From positions 310,638 through 374,637 of the forward strand of contig NZ_FMHI01000003.1 in assembly GCF_900090145.1 (NCBI RefSeq): DNA of 64,000 nucleotides, given 5' to 3'. Positions 33,192 through 41,731 of the stretch are shown here, in pieces. The stretch comes from Streptomyces sp. WMMB 322. Lineage in GTDB: Bacteria > Actinomycetota > Actinomycetes > Streptomycetales > Streptomycetaceae. The notes beneath the pieces are model-generated. The model had not been told where the DNA came from. It searched no databases and worked only from the letters and a program-made list of their open reading frames with translations. The position numbers and the translations under genes are program-made. Position 1 is the stretch's first letter. Each line of letters begins with the position of its first letter.

Positions 33192-34211
33192 CTACTGCCG
33201 CGGAGAGCCGGCCGATCTCGCTCCCCGTCCGCGGTTGCGTCCGCACCAGGTGTCGGTCACCGCGTGACAGTTCGGGCACAGATAGCGCAGGTTCTCCGGT
33301 CTGTTGTCGCGCCAGTCACCGTTGACGTGGTCGATCTGCAGCGTCATCGGCCGCCCGTTCCAGGAACCCGGGTTGACGCATCCGGCACATGCGTACGGCA
33401 CCCCGGTCTCGTCCAGCGCCCTGCGCAGCCGCGCATGGTTGACGCGCGGCATGCCCTCGGGGCGGACCCGGAGGATCTCCTGGGCGTTCCGCCTCGCCGG
33501 CACGGACCGCCGGGCAGTCGCCACCGGCCGGCGGAAGTGGGAAGTGTCCAGGCCGAGCCGGGCCGCGCGCCGCTGGACCTTCGTGCGGTTCGACTCGTTC
33601 ACCGGCATGCCCAGTTCGCGCAGCACTCCGGCGTGGGAATCGCTCCGCGCCACGGCTTCCCGCAGCGCCGCTTCGGGGACGGCGATGCGGGCGTGGGAGA
33701 AATGCGAGACGTCCGCCCCGGCTTCATGCAGCATCCTGCGCAACGCGGCGCGGGAGCGGCCGTCGTCCGGCACACCGAGGTCCCGTGCAAGCGCGCGAAG
33801 ACTCCGCACGGACTCGGCCGCCCTCCGCAGCTCCTCGCGGGAGAAGGGCAACTCGGCCCCGTGCCGGTTCAACCCCGGGAAGTGGCCCACGTCCACACCT
33901 GATGCGGCGATGCGCCGGCGAATGTGGGAGAGGGTTCCCGTCGACGGCGCGGCGCCCAGTGCGGCGACCACTTCCCGGAGCCTGGTGGAGGAGGCAACGG
34001 CCTGCGCGATCTGCTCGTCCGAATACTTGCTCCAGGGACTGCGGCCTGTGAAGTGACCGGTGTCCAGGCCGTGTTCGGCCACAGCTCTCTGCAGCGAGCG
34101 GCGGCGGCCTCCGCTGGCACGCACGCCCAGGGTGCGCATCAGCTCCGACCAGTTCGAGGAGGCACCCACCGCCTCCGCCAGTTGCTCACGCGTGTACTTG
34201 GTCCCCCGCAC
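33192..34211 (-). CDS. HNH endonuclease with four tandem HTH-like repeats
   Basis: 339-aa protein. Four consecutive repeats of about 53 aa fill residues 3-225. Each runs LxxAVAxSxSxxxVLRxLG, a spacer, an Arg-rich helix, then GLDTSHF or close variants (GHF, SHF). The C-terminal HNH nuclease has CAGCVNPGSWNGRPM, LQIDHVNGDWRDNRPENLRY and LCPNC, so both zinc Cys pairs and the catalytic His (IDH) are present. The GTG at 34211 is preceded by GGGAG 7 nt away; the ATG at 34265 has no such site. It reads toward tRNA-Leu with 13 bp between. The repeats are probably DNA-binding modules. Target and role are unknown; a selfish or defence-type nuclease is possible. Confidence 0.8.
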   Translation of the reverse strand: MRGTKYTREQLAEAVGASSNWSELMRTLGVRASGGRRRSLQRAVAEHGLDTGHFTGRSPWSKYSDEQIAQAVASSTRLREVVAALGAAPSTGTLSHIRRRIAASGVDVGHFPGLNRHGAELPFSREELRRAAESVRSLRALARDLGVPDDGRSRAALRRMLHEAGADVSHFSHARIAVPEAALREAVARSDSHAGVLRELGMPVNESNRTKVQRRAARLGLDTSHFRRPVATARRSVPARRNAQEILRVRPEGMPRVNHARLRRALDETGVPYACAGCVNPGSWNGRPMTLQIDHVNGDWRDNRPENLRYLCPNCHAVTDTWCGRNRGRGARSAGSPRQ

Positions 34212-34499
34212 GTTTCCGCTCCCTCGTCCGACGCCCCCGGCGAATCCGGCCGCGTTTCCGGACATCCGTAGTGGTCTCGCACAGATCAACGACCGGGACG
34301 GGCCACGGTTACGCCGTTCGGGGCGGGGGAGGCAGCAGCCGGGACCCGCCTCCTCAGGCAGGTCCCGACGACGCCGAGCGGGCCGCCGGTCAGGAACGCA
34401 GTGCGCCGTCCCCACGGGACGAGGTCGCCCTCGCCGGGATGTGCTGGAGGAGGCCGCGATGGCGGCCGCGCACGAGTGCGTGCACGGTGGTGGCCCGGC

Positions 34500-34973
34500 C
34501 TACTGCCCCAGTTCGAGGTCCTTGATCAGCTTGGCGACGTGTCCCGTCGCCTTGACGTTGTAGAGGGCGCGCTCCACCTTGCCGTCGGCGTCGACGATGA
34601 CCGTCGAGCGGATCACGCCGGTGACGGTCTTGCCGTACAGCTTCTTCTCGCCGAAGGCGCCGTAGGCCTGCATGACCTCCTTGGACGGGTCGCCGACGAG
34701 CGTGACCCCGAGGTTCTCCTTCTCCCGGAACTTCGCGAGCTTTTCGGGCTTGTCCGGCGAGACGCCGATGACCTCGTAGCCGGCGCCGCCGAGCAGGTCG
34801 AGGTTGTCGGTGAAGTCACAGGCCTGCTTGGTGCAGCCCGGAGTCATCGCGGCGGGGTAGAAGTAGACGATGACCTTGCGGCCCTTGTGGCCGGCGAGCG
34901 AGACCTGCTTGCCGTCCGCGTCCGGCAGGGAGAAGTCGGGGGCGGTGTCGCCGGGCTGCAGTCGCTCACTCAT
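34500..34973 (-). CDS. bcp: Thioredoxin-dependent thiol peroxidase (Bcp/PrxQ)
   Basis: 157-aa peroxiredoxin reducing hydrogen and organic peroxides. The peroxidatic Cys is in MTPGCTKQACDF, with the resolving Cys five residues later, as in the PrxQ subclass. GAGGAG lies 5 nt before the ATG. It stands alone; the 288 bp on its downstream side hold no recognisable gene. It diverges from the DUF3618 gene across 295 bp. Confidence 0.93.
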   Translation of the reverse strand: MSERLQPGDTAPDFSLPDADGKQVSLAGHKGRKVIVYFYPAAMTPGCTKQACDFTDNLDLLGGAGYEVIGVSPDKPEKLAKFREKENLGVTLVGDPSKEVMQAYGAFGEKKLYGKTVTGVIRSTVIVDADGKVERALYNVKATGHVAKLIKDLELGQ

Positions 34974-35268
34974 CTGTGCTCCTCGGTGTGGCTGGCGTCG
35001 GTCCCGAGAGTAGCCGCACCGTTCCGCGCCGGGGGTGCCGCGGGCCACCACGTGCGGTGAGCTGAGAGACTGTACGGCAGGCCCGTCCAACGGCCCGCGG
35101 CGCTCGCACATTCCGGTGTCACCGGTCCTTGCGTGGCGAGTTCGCGCGGCCGGTCCGGGGGAACGCGGAGAGGCAGCGGAAGCGACGAGCGCGACCGTGC
35201 CGCACACCGGGGCGGCCGACCGGCCGGAACCGGGCCTCGGTTGGCCGGTGAACGGCGTATGACGACGT

Positions 35269-35625
35269 ATGAGCGACGGATCGATCGACGGAGGCGGCGC
35301 GGTGCCACAGGGCAGGACTCCCGCGGACATCGAGGCGGACATCATCAGCAGGCGGCGTGAACTCGCCGCGACGCTCGACGAGATCGCTGTGCGCGTGCAC
35401 CCCAGGACGATCGCGGGGGACGCGAAGGCCAAGGCCGCCGCGGCCGTGGACCGTACGGCTGGGCGCGCCTACGTGGCGGCCAATCGCGCGGTGGCGGACG
35501 TGCGGTCGCAGTTCGTCGACGAAGAGGGCTCGCCCCGTCTGGAGCGGCTGGTGCCGGTGGCCGTGGTCGCCGTGGTCGTCGTGGGCGGGCTGTTCGCGCT
35601 CTCGTCTCGCCGCCGCCGGCGCTGA
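35269..35625 (+). CDS. DUF3618-family membrane protein
   Basis: 118-aa protein of the DUF3618 family. The characteristic N-terminal segment RTPADIEADIISRRRELAAT is followed by LDEIAVRVHPR. One transmembrane helix (LVPVAVVAVVVVGGLFAL) precedes a poly-Arg end. The family is common in actinobacteria, with unknown function. It is 22 bp upstream of the GroES-like gene on the same strand, probably co-transcribed. Confidence 0.85.
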   Translation: MSDGSIDGGGAVPQGRTPADIEADIISRRRELAATLDEIAVRVHPRTIAGDAKAKAAAAVDRTAGRAYVAANRAVADVRSQFVDEEGSPRLERLVPVAVVAVVVVGGLFALSSRRRRR

Positions 35626-35647
35626 GCCCCTGGGATACGGTCTAGCC

Positions 35648-36043
35648 GTGAGTTCCGAAACGTCTACCGGCCGTGCGGCCCCCGGCGAGAAGTCCGGCGC
35701 GGGCTCGGGCATGGCGCACCACGACAAGCTGCCCATCCGGATGCTGCACGACCGGGTGCTGGTCCGTACGGACATCGAGGAGGGCGAGCGGCGTTCGTCG
35801 GGCGGGATCGTGATTCCCGCGACGGCGGCGGTGGGTCGCCGGCTGGCGTGGGCCGAGGTCGTGGCGGTCGGGCAGAACGTCCGTACGGTCGAGACGGGTG
35901 ACCGTGTGCTCTTCGACCCGGAGGACAGGGCCGAGGTCGAGGTGCGGGGTGTCGCGTACGTGCTGATGAGGGAGCGCGATCTGCACGCGGTGGCCTCCGA
36001 GCGGCTTCAGGGCTCGGAGGATTCGACGGGGCTCTATCTGTGA
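35648..36043 (+). CDS. GroES-family co-chaperonin-like protein
   Basis: 131-aa protein with the Cpn10 fold signature: LPIRMLHDRVLVRTDIEEGE, then SSGGIVIPATAAVG, GDRVLFDPEDRAEVEVRG and YVLMRERDLHAV. The mobile loop and beta strands are present. No groEL is adjacent, so this is a divergent GroES paralogue rather than the main groESL gene. The GTG at 35648 adds 21 low-complexity residues to the core beginning at the ATG at 35711; either could be the start. Confidence 0.8.
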   Translation: MSSETSTGRAAPGEKSGAGSGMAHHDKLPIRMLHDRVLVRTDIEEGERRSSGGIVIPATAAVGRRLAWAEVVAVGQNVRTVETGDRVLFDPEDRAEVEVRGVAYVLMRERDLHAVASERLQGSEDSTGLYL

Positions 36044-36079
36044 TGCGGGATCCGTGATGCGGGATCTGTGATGCGGGGC
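36038..36079. repeat. 14-bp tandem triplication at the end of the GroES-like gene
   Basis: Three head-to-tail copies of CTGTGATGCGGGAT (third ends GGGGC). The first copy contains the stop codon of the GroES-like gene. Confidence 0.85.
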
Positions 36080-36106
36080 GGCGGAGCCGTCTGCGCTCCG
36101 GCTCCT

Positions 36107-36173
36107 CGGCTTCCGTCCGTGAGGTCTCGGCTCCCGTTCCCGGCTTCCGTCCGTGAGGTCTCGGCTCCCGTTC
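36107..36173. repeat. 33-bp perfect direct duplication
   Basis: Copies at 36107-36139 and 36141-36173, starting CGGCTTCCGTCCGTGAGG, separated by one base, between the GroES-like and PBP genes. Confidence 0.9.
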
Positions 36174-36192
36174 GCGAGTCCCGTTCGGAGGG

Positions 36193-36226
36193 CCTGAGAC
36201 GTCGCGGGGCTTGAGACGTCGCGGGA
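36193..36226. repeat. 17-bp tandem duplication
   Basis: CCTGAGACGTCGCGGGG followed directly by CTTGAGACGTCGCGGGA. It is the third duplication within 190 bp. Confidence 0.85.
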
Positions 36227-36327
36227 GTCGAGGCCCCACCCCGCTTCGAGGGCCCGCCCCTCACTTCGCCTGCCGAGCGAACGCGCACCCGTTCAGCGCC
36301 GTCGGACTCCCGCCCGTTCCGCGCCCG

Positions 36328-38625
36328 TCAGCCGCCCTCCCGTTCATCGCCCGACGCCGTGAAGCGGGCGGCAGTGGCAGGCTGTCCTGTGGTGTTGCCG
36401 CCCTGCCAGCCGCCCCCGTCGCCGGGGCCGCCCGAGGTGCCGTCGGTGTCGCCGCCGTTCTGCCCCTCCGTGTTGCCGCCTTCGAGGCCGCCTGTCGGCG
36501 GGGTTCCGGGGTCGGTGGGTTCGGTCGGCGGGGTGCTGGGTGTGCCGGGGTCGGTGGGCGGCGTCGTGGGACCGGTGGTCGGCGGCTGCGAGGTGGGGCC
36601 GCCGTCGCTGGGCGGGACGCTGGGTGTCTCGCTGCTCGGGGGCTTGGTGCCGGGGATGTCGGCGTCGCCTCCGGTCTTCAGGTCGAAGTCGCGTACGGGC
36701 TCGCCTTTGAGGGCGGCCTTCGTGTAGTCGCCCCAGATCTCGGCGGGGAAGCCGCCGCCGTTGATGCGTTTGAGACCGGCGGCTCCGTAGAGGGGCTTCT
36801 GCACGCCGGTCTCGGAGTTCTGGCCCATCACGCTGATGACGGTGGCCAGTTCGGGCGTGTATCCCGCGAACCAGGCCGCCTTGTCCTCCTCGGCGGTGCC
36901 GGTCTTCCCGGCCGCGGGGCGCCCCGCGCTCTGTGCCGCGGTTCCGGTGCCGCCCTGAACGACCTTGCGCAGTACGGCGGTTGTGGCGTCGGCGGCGCTG
37001 CGCTCGACCTGCTCGGAGACGTCGCGCTCGGGCAGGTCGATGACTTCGCCGCCGTGCGTGGCCTTCTCGACGAGGCTGTAGTGGCCGCGTTTGCCGTGGT
37101 TGGCGAGCGTGGCGTAGGCCTCGGCCATGTCGGTGGTGGAGGCGGTGGCGACGCCGAGGGCGATCGAGCCGTCCTCGGGCATGTTGGGGGTCTTCTCGGG
37201 CAGGCCGAGGTCGATGGCGGTGCGCTTGACCTTCTTGGGGCCGACGTCGACTCCCATCTGTGCGAAGACGGAGTTGACGGATTTGTTCATGGCCTGGGTG
37301 ACGGGGATGTCGCCGTAGGACTTCTCGTCCTCGTTCTCGGGGGCGTAGTCGGTGCCGCGGCCGTCGCTGACGACTTCGCGTTTGTTGGTGCCGTCGTAGA
37401 TGGTGCCGGCGGTGATGCGGCGCCCGTCCTGGGTCTTGGCGTCGTTCTGCAGTGCCGAGGTGAAGATGAACGGCTTGAAGGTGGAGCCGACCTGGTAGTC
37501 GCGGCGGGTGGCGTTGTTGACGTACTGCTCGGTGTAGTCGATGCCGCCGTACATGGCGACGATCTTCCCGGTCTTGGGGTCGACGGAAGTGCCGCCGGCG
37601 CGCACGTACTTGTCGACTTTCCGGTCCTTGTCGAGCTTGGACATCAGCCGCTTGTCGACCGCTTTGGCCATGGCTTTCTGCCGCTTCGGGTCGAGCGTGG
37701 TCGTGATGCGGAACCCGCCGGCCGCCAGGCGGCGTTCGTCGATGATGTCGTTGCTTATCAGGTAGTTCTTGACGGCTTCCACGAGATAGCCGCGCTGTCC
37801 GGACAGGCCGGTCGCGGGCTTGTCGCGGCCGGGCTCGGGGAACTTGAACGCTTCCCGCTCGGAACGGCTGATCCAGTTCTTCTTGAGCATGCCGTCGAGC
37901 ACGTAGTGCCAGCGGGCGACGGCCCGTTTGCGGTTCTCGGGGTGCGCCTGGGTGTCGTAGGCGTTGGGCGAGTTGACGAGGGCGGCGAGGTAGGCGCCCT
38001 CGGCGGTGCTGAGTTCCTCGACGTCCTTGCCGTAGTAGGCCTGGGCCGCCGCCTGGATGCCGTAGGCGTTGCGCCCGAAGTAGCTGGTGTTGAGGTAGCC
38101 CTCGAGGATGTCCGCCTTGCTGACCTCGTTGTCCAGCTTCAGGGCGATGAAGAACTCCTTGGCCTTGCGTGTGAGGGTCTGGTCCTGGCTGAGGTAGTAG
38201 TTCTTGACGTACTGCTGCGTGATCGTCGAGCCGGACTGCTTTCCGCCGCCGGTGACCATGTTCCAGCCCGCGCGGAGCATCGCCTTCGGGTCGACGGCCG
38301 ATTCCTGGTAGAACTCGCGGTCCTCGGCGGCCAGGACGGCTTCCTGCACGCTCTTGGGGACCTGGGCGAGCTTGATGTTCTCCCTGTTGATCTCGCCGTC
38401 GCGGGCGATCTGCGAGCCGTCGGAGTAGAGGAAGACGTTGGTCTGGGCGGCGGCGGCCTTGTTCGCCGGGGGGATGCTCACCAGGAGGTAGCCGGCGACA
38501 AGGACGCCGCAGGCGAGGAGGAGCAGCAGCATGGCCCCGCCGAGCGCCCACCGCCAGGTGGGCACCAGCCGGCGGAGGCCGGTCCTGCCGGGGGCGCTCC
38601 CCGTTGCTTTCGCCTCGTCGCTCAT
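36328..38625 (-). CDS. Bifunctional penicillin-binding protein (class A)
   Basis: 765-aa peptidoglycan glycosyltransferase/transpeptidase. A short basic tail precedes one membrane helix at about residues 28-50. The GT51 domain follows with AAEDREFYQ, GGGKQSGSTITQQYVKN and RKAKEFFIALKL. The transpeptidase has GSTFKPF (SxxK, about residue 390), SVNS (SxN) and AAGKTGTAEED (KTGT). The last 110 residues are a Pro/Thr/Gly-rich extracellular tail (PPTDPGTP repeats). ATG 38625 (MSDEAKATG) is chosen; longer readings run into the promoter region. It is convergent with the GroES-like gene across tandem duplications. Confidence 0.92.
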   Translation of the reverse strand: MSDEAKATGSAPGRTGLRRLVPTWRWALGGAMLLLLLACGVLVAGYLLVSIPPANKAAAAQTNVFLYSDGSQIARDGEINRENIKLAQVPKSVQEAVLAAEDREFYQESAVDPKAMLRAGWNMVTGGGKQSGSTITQQYVKNYYLSQDQTLTRKAKEFFIALKLDNEVSKADILEGYLNTSYFGRNAYGIQAAAQAYYGKDVEELSTAEGAYLAALVNSPNAYDTQAHPENRKRAVARWHYVLDGMLKKNWISRSEREAFKFPEPGRDKPATGLSGQRGYLVEAVKNYLISNDIIDERRLAAGGFRITTTLDPKRQKAMAKAVDKRLMSKLDKDRKVDKYVRAGGTSVDPKTGKIVAMYGGIDYTEQYVNNATRRDYQVGSTFKPFIFTSALQNDAKTQDGRRITAGTIYDGTNKREVVSDGRGTDYAPENEDEKSYGDIPVTQAMNKSVNSVFAQMGVDVGPKKVKRTAIDLGLPEKTPNMPEDGSIALGVATASTTDMAEAYATLANHGKRGHYSLVEKATHGGEVIDLPERDVSEQVERSAADATTAVLRKVVQGGTGTAAQSAGRPAAGKTGTAEEDKAAWFAGYTPELATVISVMGQNSETGVQKPLYGAAGLKRINGGGFPAEIWGDYTKAALKGEPVRDFDLKTGGDADIPGTKPPSSETPSVPPSDGGPTSQPPTTGPTTPPTDPGTPSTPPTEPTDPGTPPTGGLEGGNTEGQNGGDTDGTSGGPGDGGGWQGGNTTGQPATAARFTASGDEREGG

Positions 38626-38887
38626 CTCTTCTGGGACCCCTCGTCCGAATTCGGGCGATCCGGTCATAACGCCCATCGTCGTAAGCGCGCCTGCTCGATC
38701 GTCCAGCTCACCGGGGTCAGTCGTATACGAGCGCGGCCCCGTCACTGTACGTGCCACGGATCGGTGACCGTGCACGCGAATAATCGTTGGCTGCCCGTTT
38801 CCCGCGTGAGCTAGGCTCCTTCGTTTCCCAATCGTGAGAATCCGCGAGGAAGCTCTACCGGGGTAGACGGAGAAAGGCTTCAAAAGG

Positions 38888-39697
38888 ATGCGCCTGCGAG
38901 GCGTCTATTTCGCCGTGGCGGCCGGCAGCTTCCGCCGTTACTCCACATACCGGGTCGCCACCGCAGCCGGGGTGTTCACCAACACCGTCTTCGGCTTCAT
39001 CCTCGCCTTCACCTTCAGCGCCCTGTGGAGCGAGCGCCCGCACCTGGGCGGCTACGACGAGTCACAGGCGCTGACCTTCGTGTGGATGGGCCAGGCGATG
39101 CTCGCCGCCGCGGCGCTGATCGGCGGCGGCTTCCAGGAGGAGCTGCAGGAGCGCATCCGCACCGGCGACGTCGCCGTCGACCTCTACCGGCCCGCCGACC
39201 TTCAGCTGTGGTGGCTGGCCGCCGACCTCGGCCGGGCCGGCTTCCATCTGCTGGCCCGCGGCGCCGCACCCGTGGCCGTCGGCGCGTTCGTCTTCGAACT
39301 GGCCCTGCCCGCATCGCCGTTGGTGTGGCTGGCCTTTCTCGCATCGGTCACGCTCGGCATCGTCACGGGCTTCGCGCTGCGCTACCTGTTCGCGCTGAGC
39401 GCCTTCTGGCTGCTGGACGGCACGGGTTTGAACATGCTGAGCACCCTGCTGAGCATGTTCTTCTCGGGAATGCTGCTCCCGCTGACCGTCTTCCCCGGCG
39501 CCTTCGGCGAGGTGGTGCGTCTGCTGCCGTGGGCGGCGACCATGCAGGTCCCGGTGGACGTGCTGCTGGGCCGGTACGAGGGGGCAGGGGTGCTGACGGC
39601 CTTCGGGTTCCAGTCGCTGTGGGCGCTGCTGCTGCTCGCGGCGGGCAGGGCGCTGCAGTCGCTGGCCACGCGGAAGGTGGTGGTCCAGGGTGGCTGA
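38888..39697 (+). CDS. ABC-2 type exporter permease (first)
   Basis: 269-aa membrane protein with six helices, resembling the ABC2_membrane_6 (DUF990) type. RVATAAGVFTNTVFGFILAF forms the first helix region; RIRTGDVAVDLYRPADLQ is the conserved cytoplasmic motif of this group. Its end overlaps the second permease start by 8 bp. Together with the next two genes it forms a complete exporter; substrates of such systems range from viologens to lipids and are not predictable. Confidence 0.85.
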   Translation: MRLRGVYFAVAAGSFRRYSTYRVATAAGVFTNTVFGFILAFTFSALWSERPHLGGYDESQALTFVWMGQAMLAAAALIGGGFQEELQERIRTGDVAVDLYRPADLQLWWLAADLGRAGFHLLARGAAPVAVGAFVFELALPASPLVWLAFLASVTLGIVTGFALRYLFALSAFWLLDGTGLNMLSTLLSMFFSGMLLPLTVFPGAFGEVVRLLPWAATMQVPVDVLLGRYEGAGVLTAFGFQSLWALLLLAAGRALQSLATRKVVVQGG

Positions 39698-40631
39698 GCC
39701 CGCACTGAGAGGTGGTGCGCGCACTGATGTCGCGGAGCCGGGCGAGGCGGGCGCGTACGCCGACGGCGATCCCGCGGGGCCGGCCGCCGGCCGGGACGGC
39801 GCAGCGGCCGAGGGCCTCCTGGCCCGGCTGGGCTGGGGCCTGCGGGCGTACTGCTTCATCGCGGCGATGTGGGTGCGCTCCACGATGGTCTACCGGGCGT
39901 CGTTCGCCATGCTCGCTCTGGGCAGCTTCGCGACCTCGGCGCTCGACTTCGTCGCCATCATGATCATGTTCTCGCATGTGGAGGTCCTCGCGGGGTTCAC
40001 CTTGCACGAGGTCGCCCTGCTGTACGGCACATGCGCGGCGTCCCTGGGCCTGGCGGATCTGCTGCTGGGCTCCTTCGACCGCGTGGGCACGCGGGTGCGT
40101 GACGGCACGATGGACACGATCCTGGTGCGGCCGGTGCCGGCGCTGGCGCAGGTCGCCGCGGACCGGTTCGCGCTGCGGCGGCTGGGCCGTCTCGTCCAGG
40201 GCGTCCTTGTGCTGGGGTGGGCGCTGAGCGGTGTGCGGCTCGAGGGCGGCCCGTGGGCGCCCCTGCTGCTGGCGGTCACGGTGCTCAGCGGTACCGCGGT
40301 CTTCGGCGCGGTCTTCGTCCTGGGCGGCGCCTTCCAGTTCGTCGCGCAGGACGCCGCGGAGGTGCAGAACTCCTTCACCTACGGCGGCGCGACGATGCTC
40401 CAGTACCCGCCTGCGGTCTTCGCGAAGGACCTGGTGCGCGGGGTGACGTTCGTGATCCCGCTGGCCTTCGTCAACTGGATGCCCGTGCTGCGGCTGCTGG
40501 GCCGCGACGATCCGCTGCGTCTGCCGGGGTGGGTGGACTTCGCGGGCCCCGCGGTGGCGGCGGGCTGCTGCGTCCTGGCCGGGCTGGCCTGGCGGGCGGG
40601 GCTGCGGGCGTACCGCAGTACGGGCAGCTGA
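39690..40631 (+). CDS. ABC-2 type exporter permease (second)
   Basis: 313-aa partner permease. The GTG start at 39690 overlaps the preceding gene. About 45 N-terminal residues are Ala/Gly-rich and cytoplasmic, then six helices start at LRAYCFIAAMWVRSTMVYRA. RVRDGTMDTILVRPVPALAQ is the same cytoplasmic motif as in the first permease, so the two are paralogous halves of one channel. Confidence 0.85.
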   Translation: MAEPALRGGARTDVAEPGEAGAYADGDPAGPAAGRDGAAAEGLLARLGWGLRAYCFIAAMWVRSTMVYRASFAMLALGSFATSALDFVAIMIMFSHVEVLAGFTLHEVALLYGTCAASLGLADLLLGSFDRVGTRVRDGTMDTILVRPVPALAQVAADRFALRRLGRLVQGVLVLGWALSGVRLEGGPWAPLLLAVTVLSGTAVFGAVFVLGGAFQFVAQDAAEVQNSFTYGGATMLQYPPAVFAKDLVRGVTFVIPLAFVNWMPVLRLLGRDDPLRLPGWVDFAGPAVAAGCCVLAGLAWRAGLRAYRSTGS

Positions 40632-40764
40632 AGCGCCACCGGACGGGGACGGAACAGAGCGGCACAGGACGGGATGCAGAAGCACGGAACCCGGCCGGAA
40701 GGCCCGTTCCGCGCACGGACGAGCAGGTGCTGAGCGGCGACGAGCGGGAGGGGAACCGGAGGAG

Positions 40765-41724
40765 ATGGACGGCGACTTCATCGTGCTGGAGGACTTGGAG
40801 AAGGTCTTCCATGTGCGCATCAGAAGCGGCAGGCTGCGGCGTGAGCGGCGCGAAGTCCGTGCTGTCGACGGGATCTCCTTCGGCGTCGCGCGGGGCGAGA
40901 TGGTCGGCTACATCGGCCCGAACGGCGCGGGGAAGTCGACGACGATCAAGATGCTCACGGGCATCCTCACGCCCAGCGGCGGGCGGCTGCGCGTCGCCGG
41001 CATCGACCCGGCCCGCGAACGCACCAGGCTGGCGCGGCGCATCGGCGTCGTCTTCGGGCAGCGCACGACCCTGTGGTGGGACCTGCCGCTGCGCGACTCC
41101 TACGCGCTCATGCGCCGTATGTACCGCATCCCGCAGGCCCGCTTCCGCGAGAACCTGGAGCGCTGCGTGGAACTGCTGGAACTGGGCGACCTGCTCGAAG
41201 TCCCGGTGCGGCAGCTGTCGTTGGGGCAGCGCATGCGCGGCGACATCACGGCGGCGCTGCTGCACGACCCGGACGTGCTGTATCTGGACGAGCCGACGAT
41301 CGGACTCGACGTCGTCAGCAAGTCAACGGTGCGCCGCTTCCTCAGCGATCTCAACGCGTCGCAGGGCACGACCGTCCTGCTGACCACCCACGACCTCACC
41401 GACATCGAGCAGCTGTGCAAGCGCGTGATGGTCATCGACCACGGGCGCCTGATGTACGACGGTGCACTGGCGGGGCTGCACGAGGTCGGCGAGAGCGAAC
41501 GGACGCTCGTGGTGGACCTGGAGCGCGAACTGCCCCCGATCGAGGGGATCGAGGGGGCGCGCACAGTGCGGACGGAGGGCCCGCGCCAGTGGCTGGCCTT
41601 CCCCGCGTCGGCGAGCGCCGCGCCGATCGTCTCGCGGATCGCCGACGGCTATCCGCTTGTGGACCTGTCCGTGCGGGAGCCGGCGATCGAGGACGTCATC
41701 GCCCGCATGTACGGGGCGGGTTGA
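40765..41724 (+). CDS. ABC-2 exporter ATP-binding protein
   Basis: 319-aa ATPase: Walker A GPNGAGKSTT (about residue 53), Q-loop VVFGQRTTLWWDLPLRDSY, signature LSLGQRMRGD, Walker B VLYLDEPTIGLD and H-loop TTHD. The WWDLP stretch after the Q-loop is characteristic of ATPases paired with DUF990-type permeases. The C-terminal 90 residues form a DUF4162-like accessory domain. It is 133 bp after the permease and convergent with the SGNH hydrolase gene (7 bp apart). Confidence 0.9.
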   Translation: MDGDFIVLEDLEKVFHVRIRSGRLRRERREVRAVDGISFGVARGEMVGYIGPNGAGKSTTIKMLTGILTPSGGRLRVAGIDPARERTRLARRIGVVFGQRTTLWWDLPLRDSYALMRRMYRIPQARFRENLERCVELLELGDLLEVPVRQLSLGQRMRGDITAALLHDPDVLYLDEPTIGLDVVSKSTVRRFLSDLNASQGTTVLLTTHDLTDIEQLCKRVMVIDHGRLMYDGALAGLHEVGESERTLVVDLERELPPIEGIEGARTVRTEGPRQWLAFPASASAAPIVSRIADGYPLVDLSVREPAIEDVIARMYGAG

Positions 41725-41731
41725 CGGGCTT

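Noticed and set aside
33097..34265. Integrated element at tRNA-Leu
   Set aside because: No integrase, no repeated tRNA 3' end and no composition shift were seen around the HNH gene; a single-gene insertion is only a possibility.
35648..36043. Part of the main groESL chaperonin operon
   Set aside because: No groEL follows; the protein diverges from canonical GroES in its ends, and the next gene is a convergent PBP.
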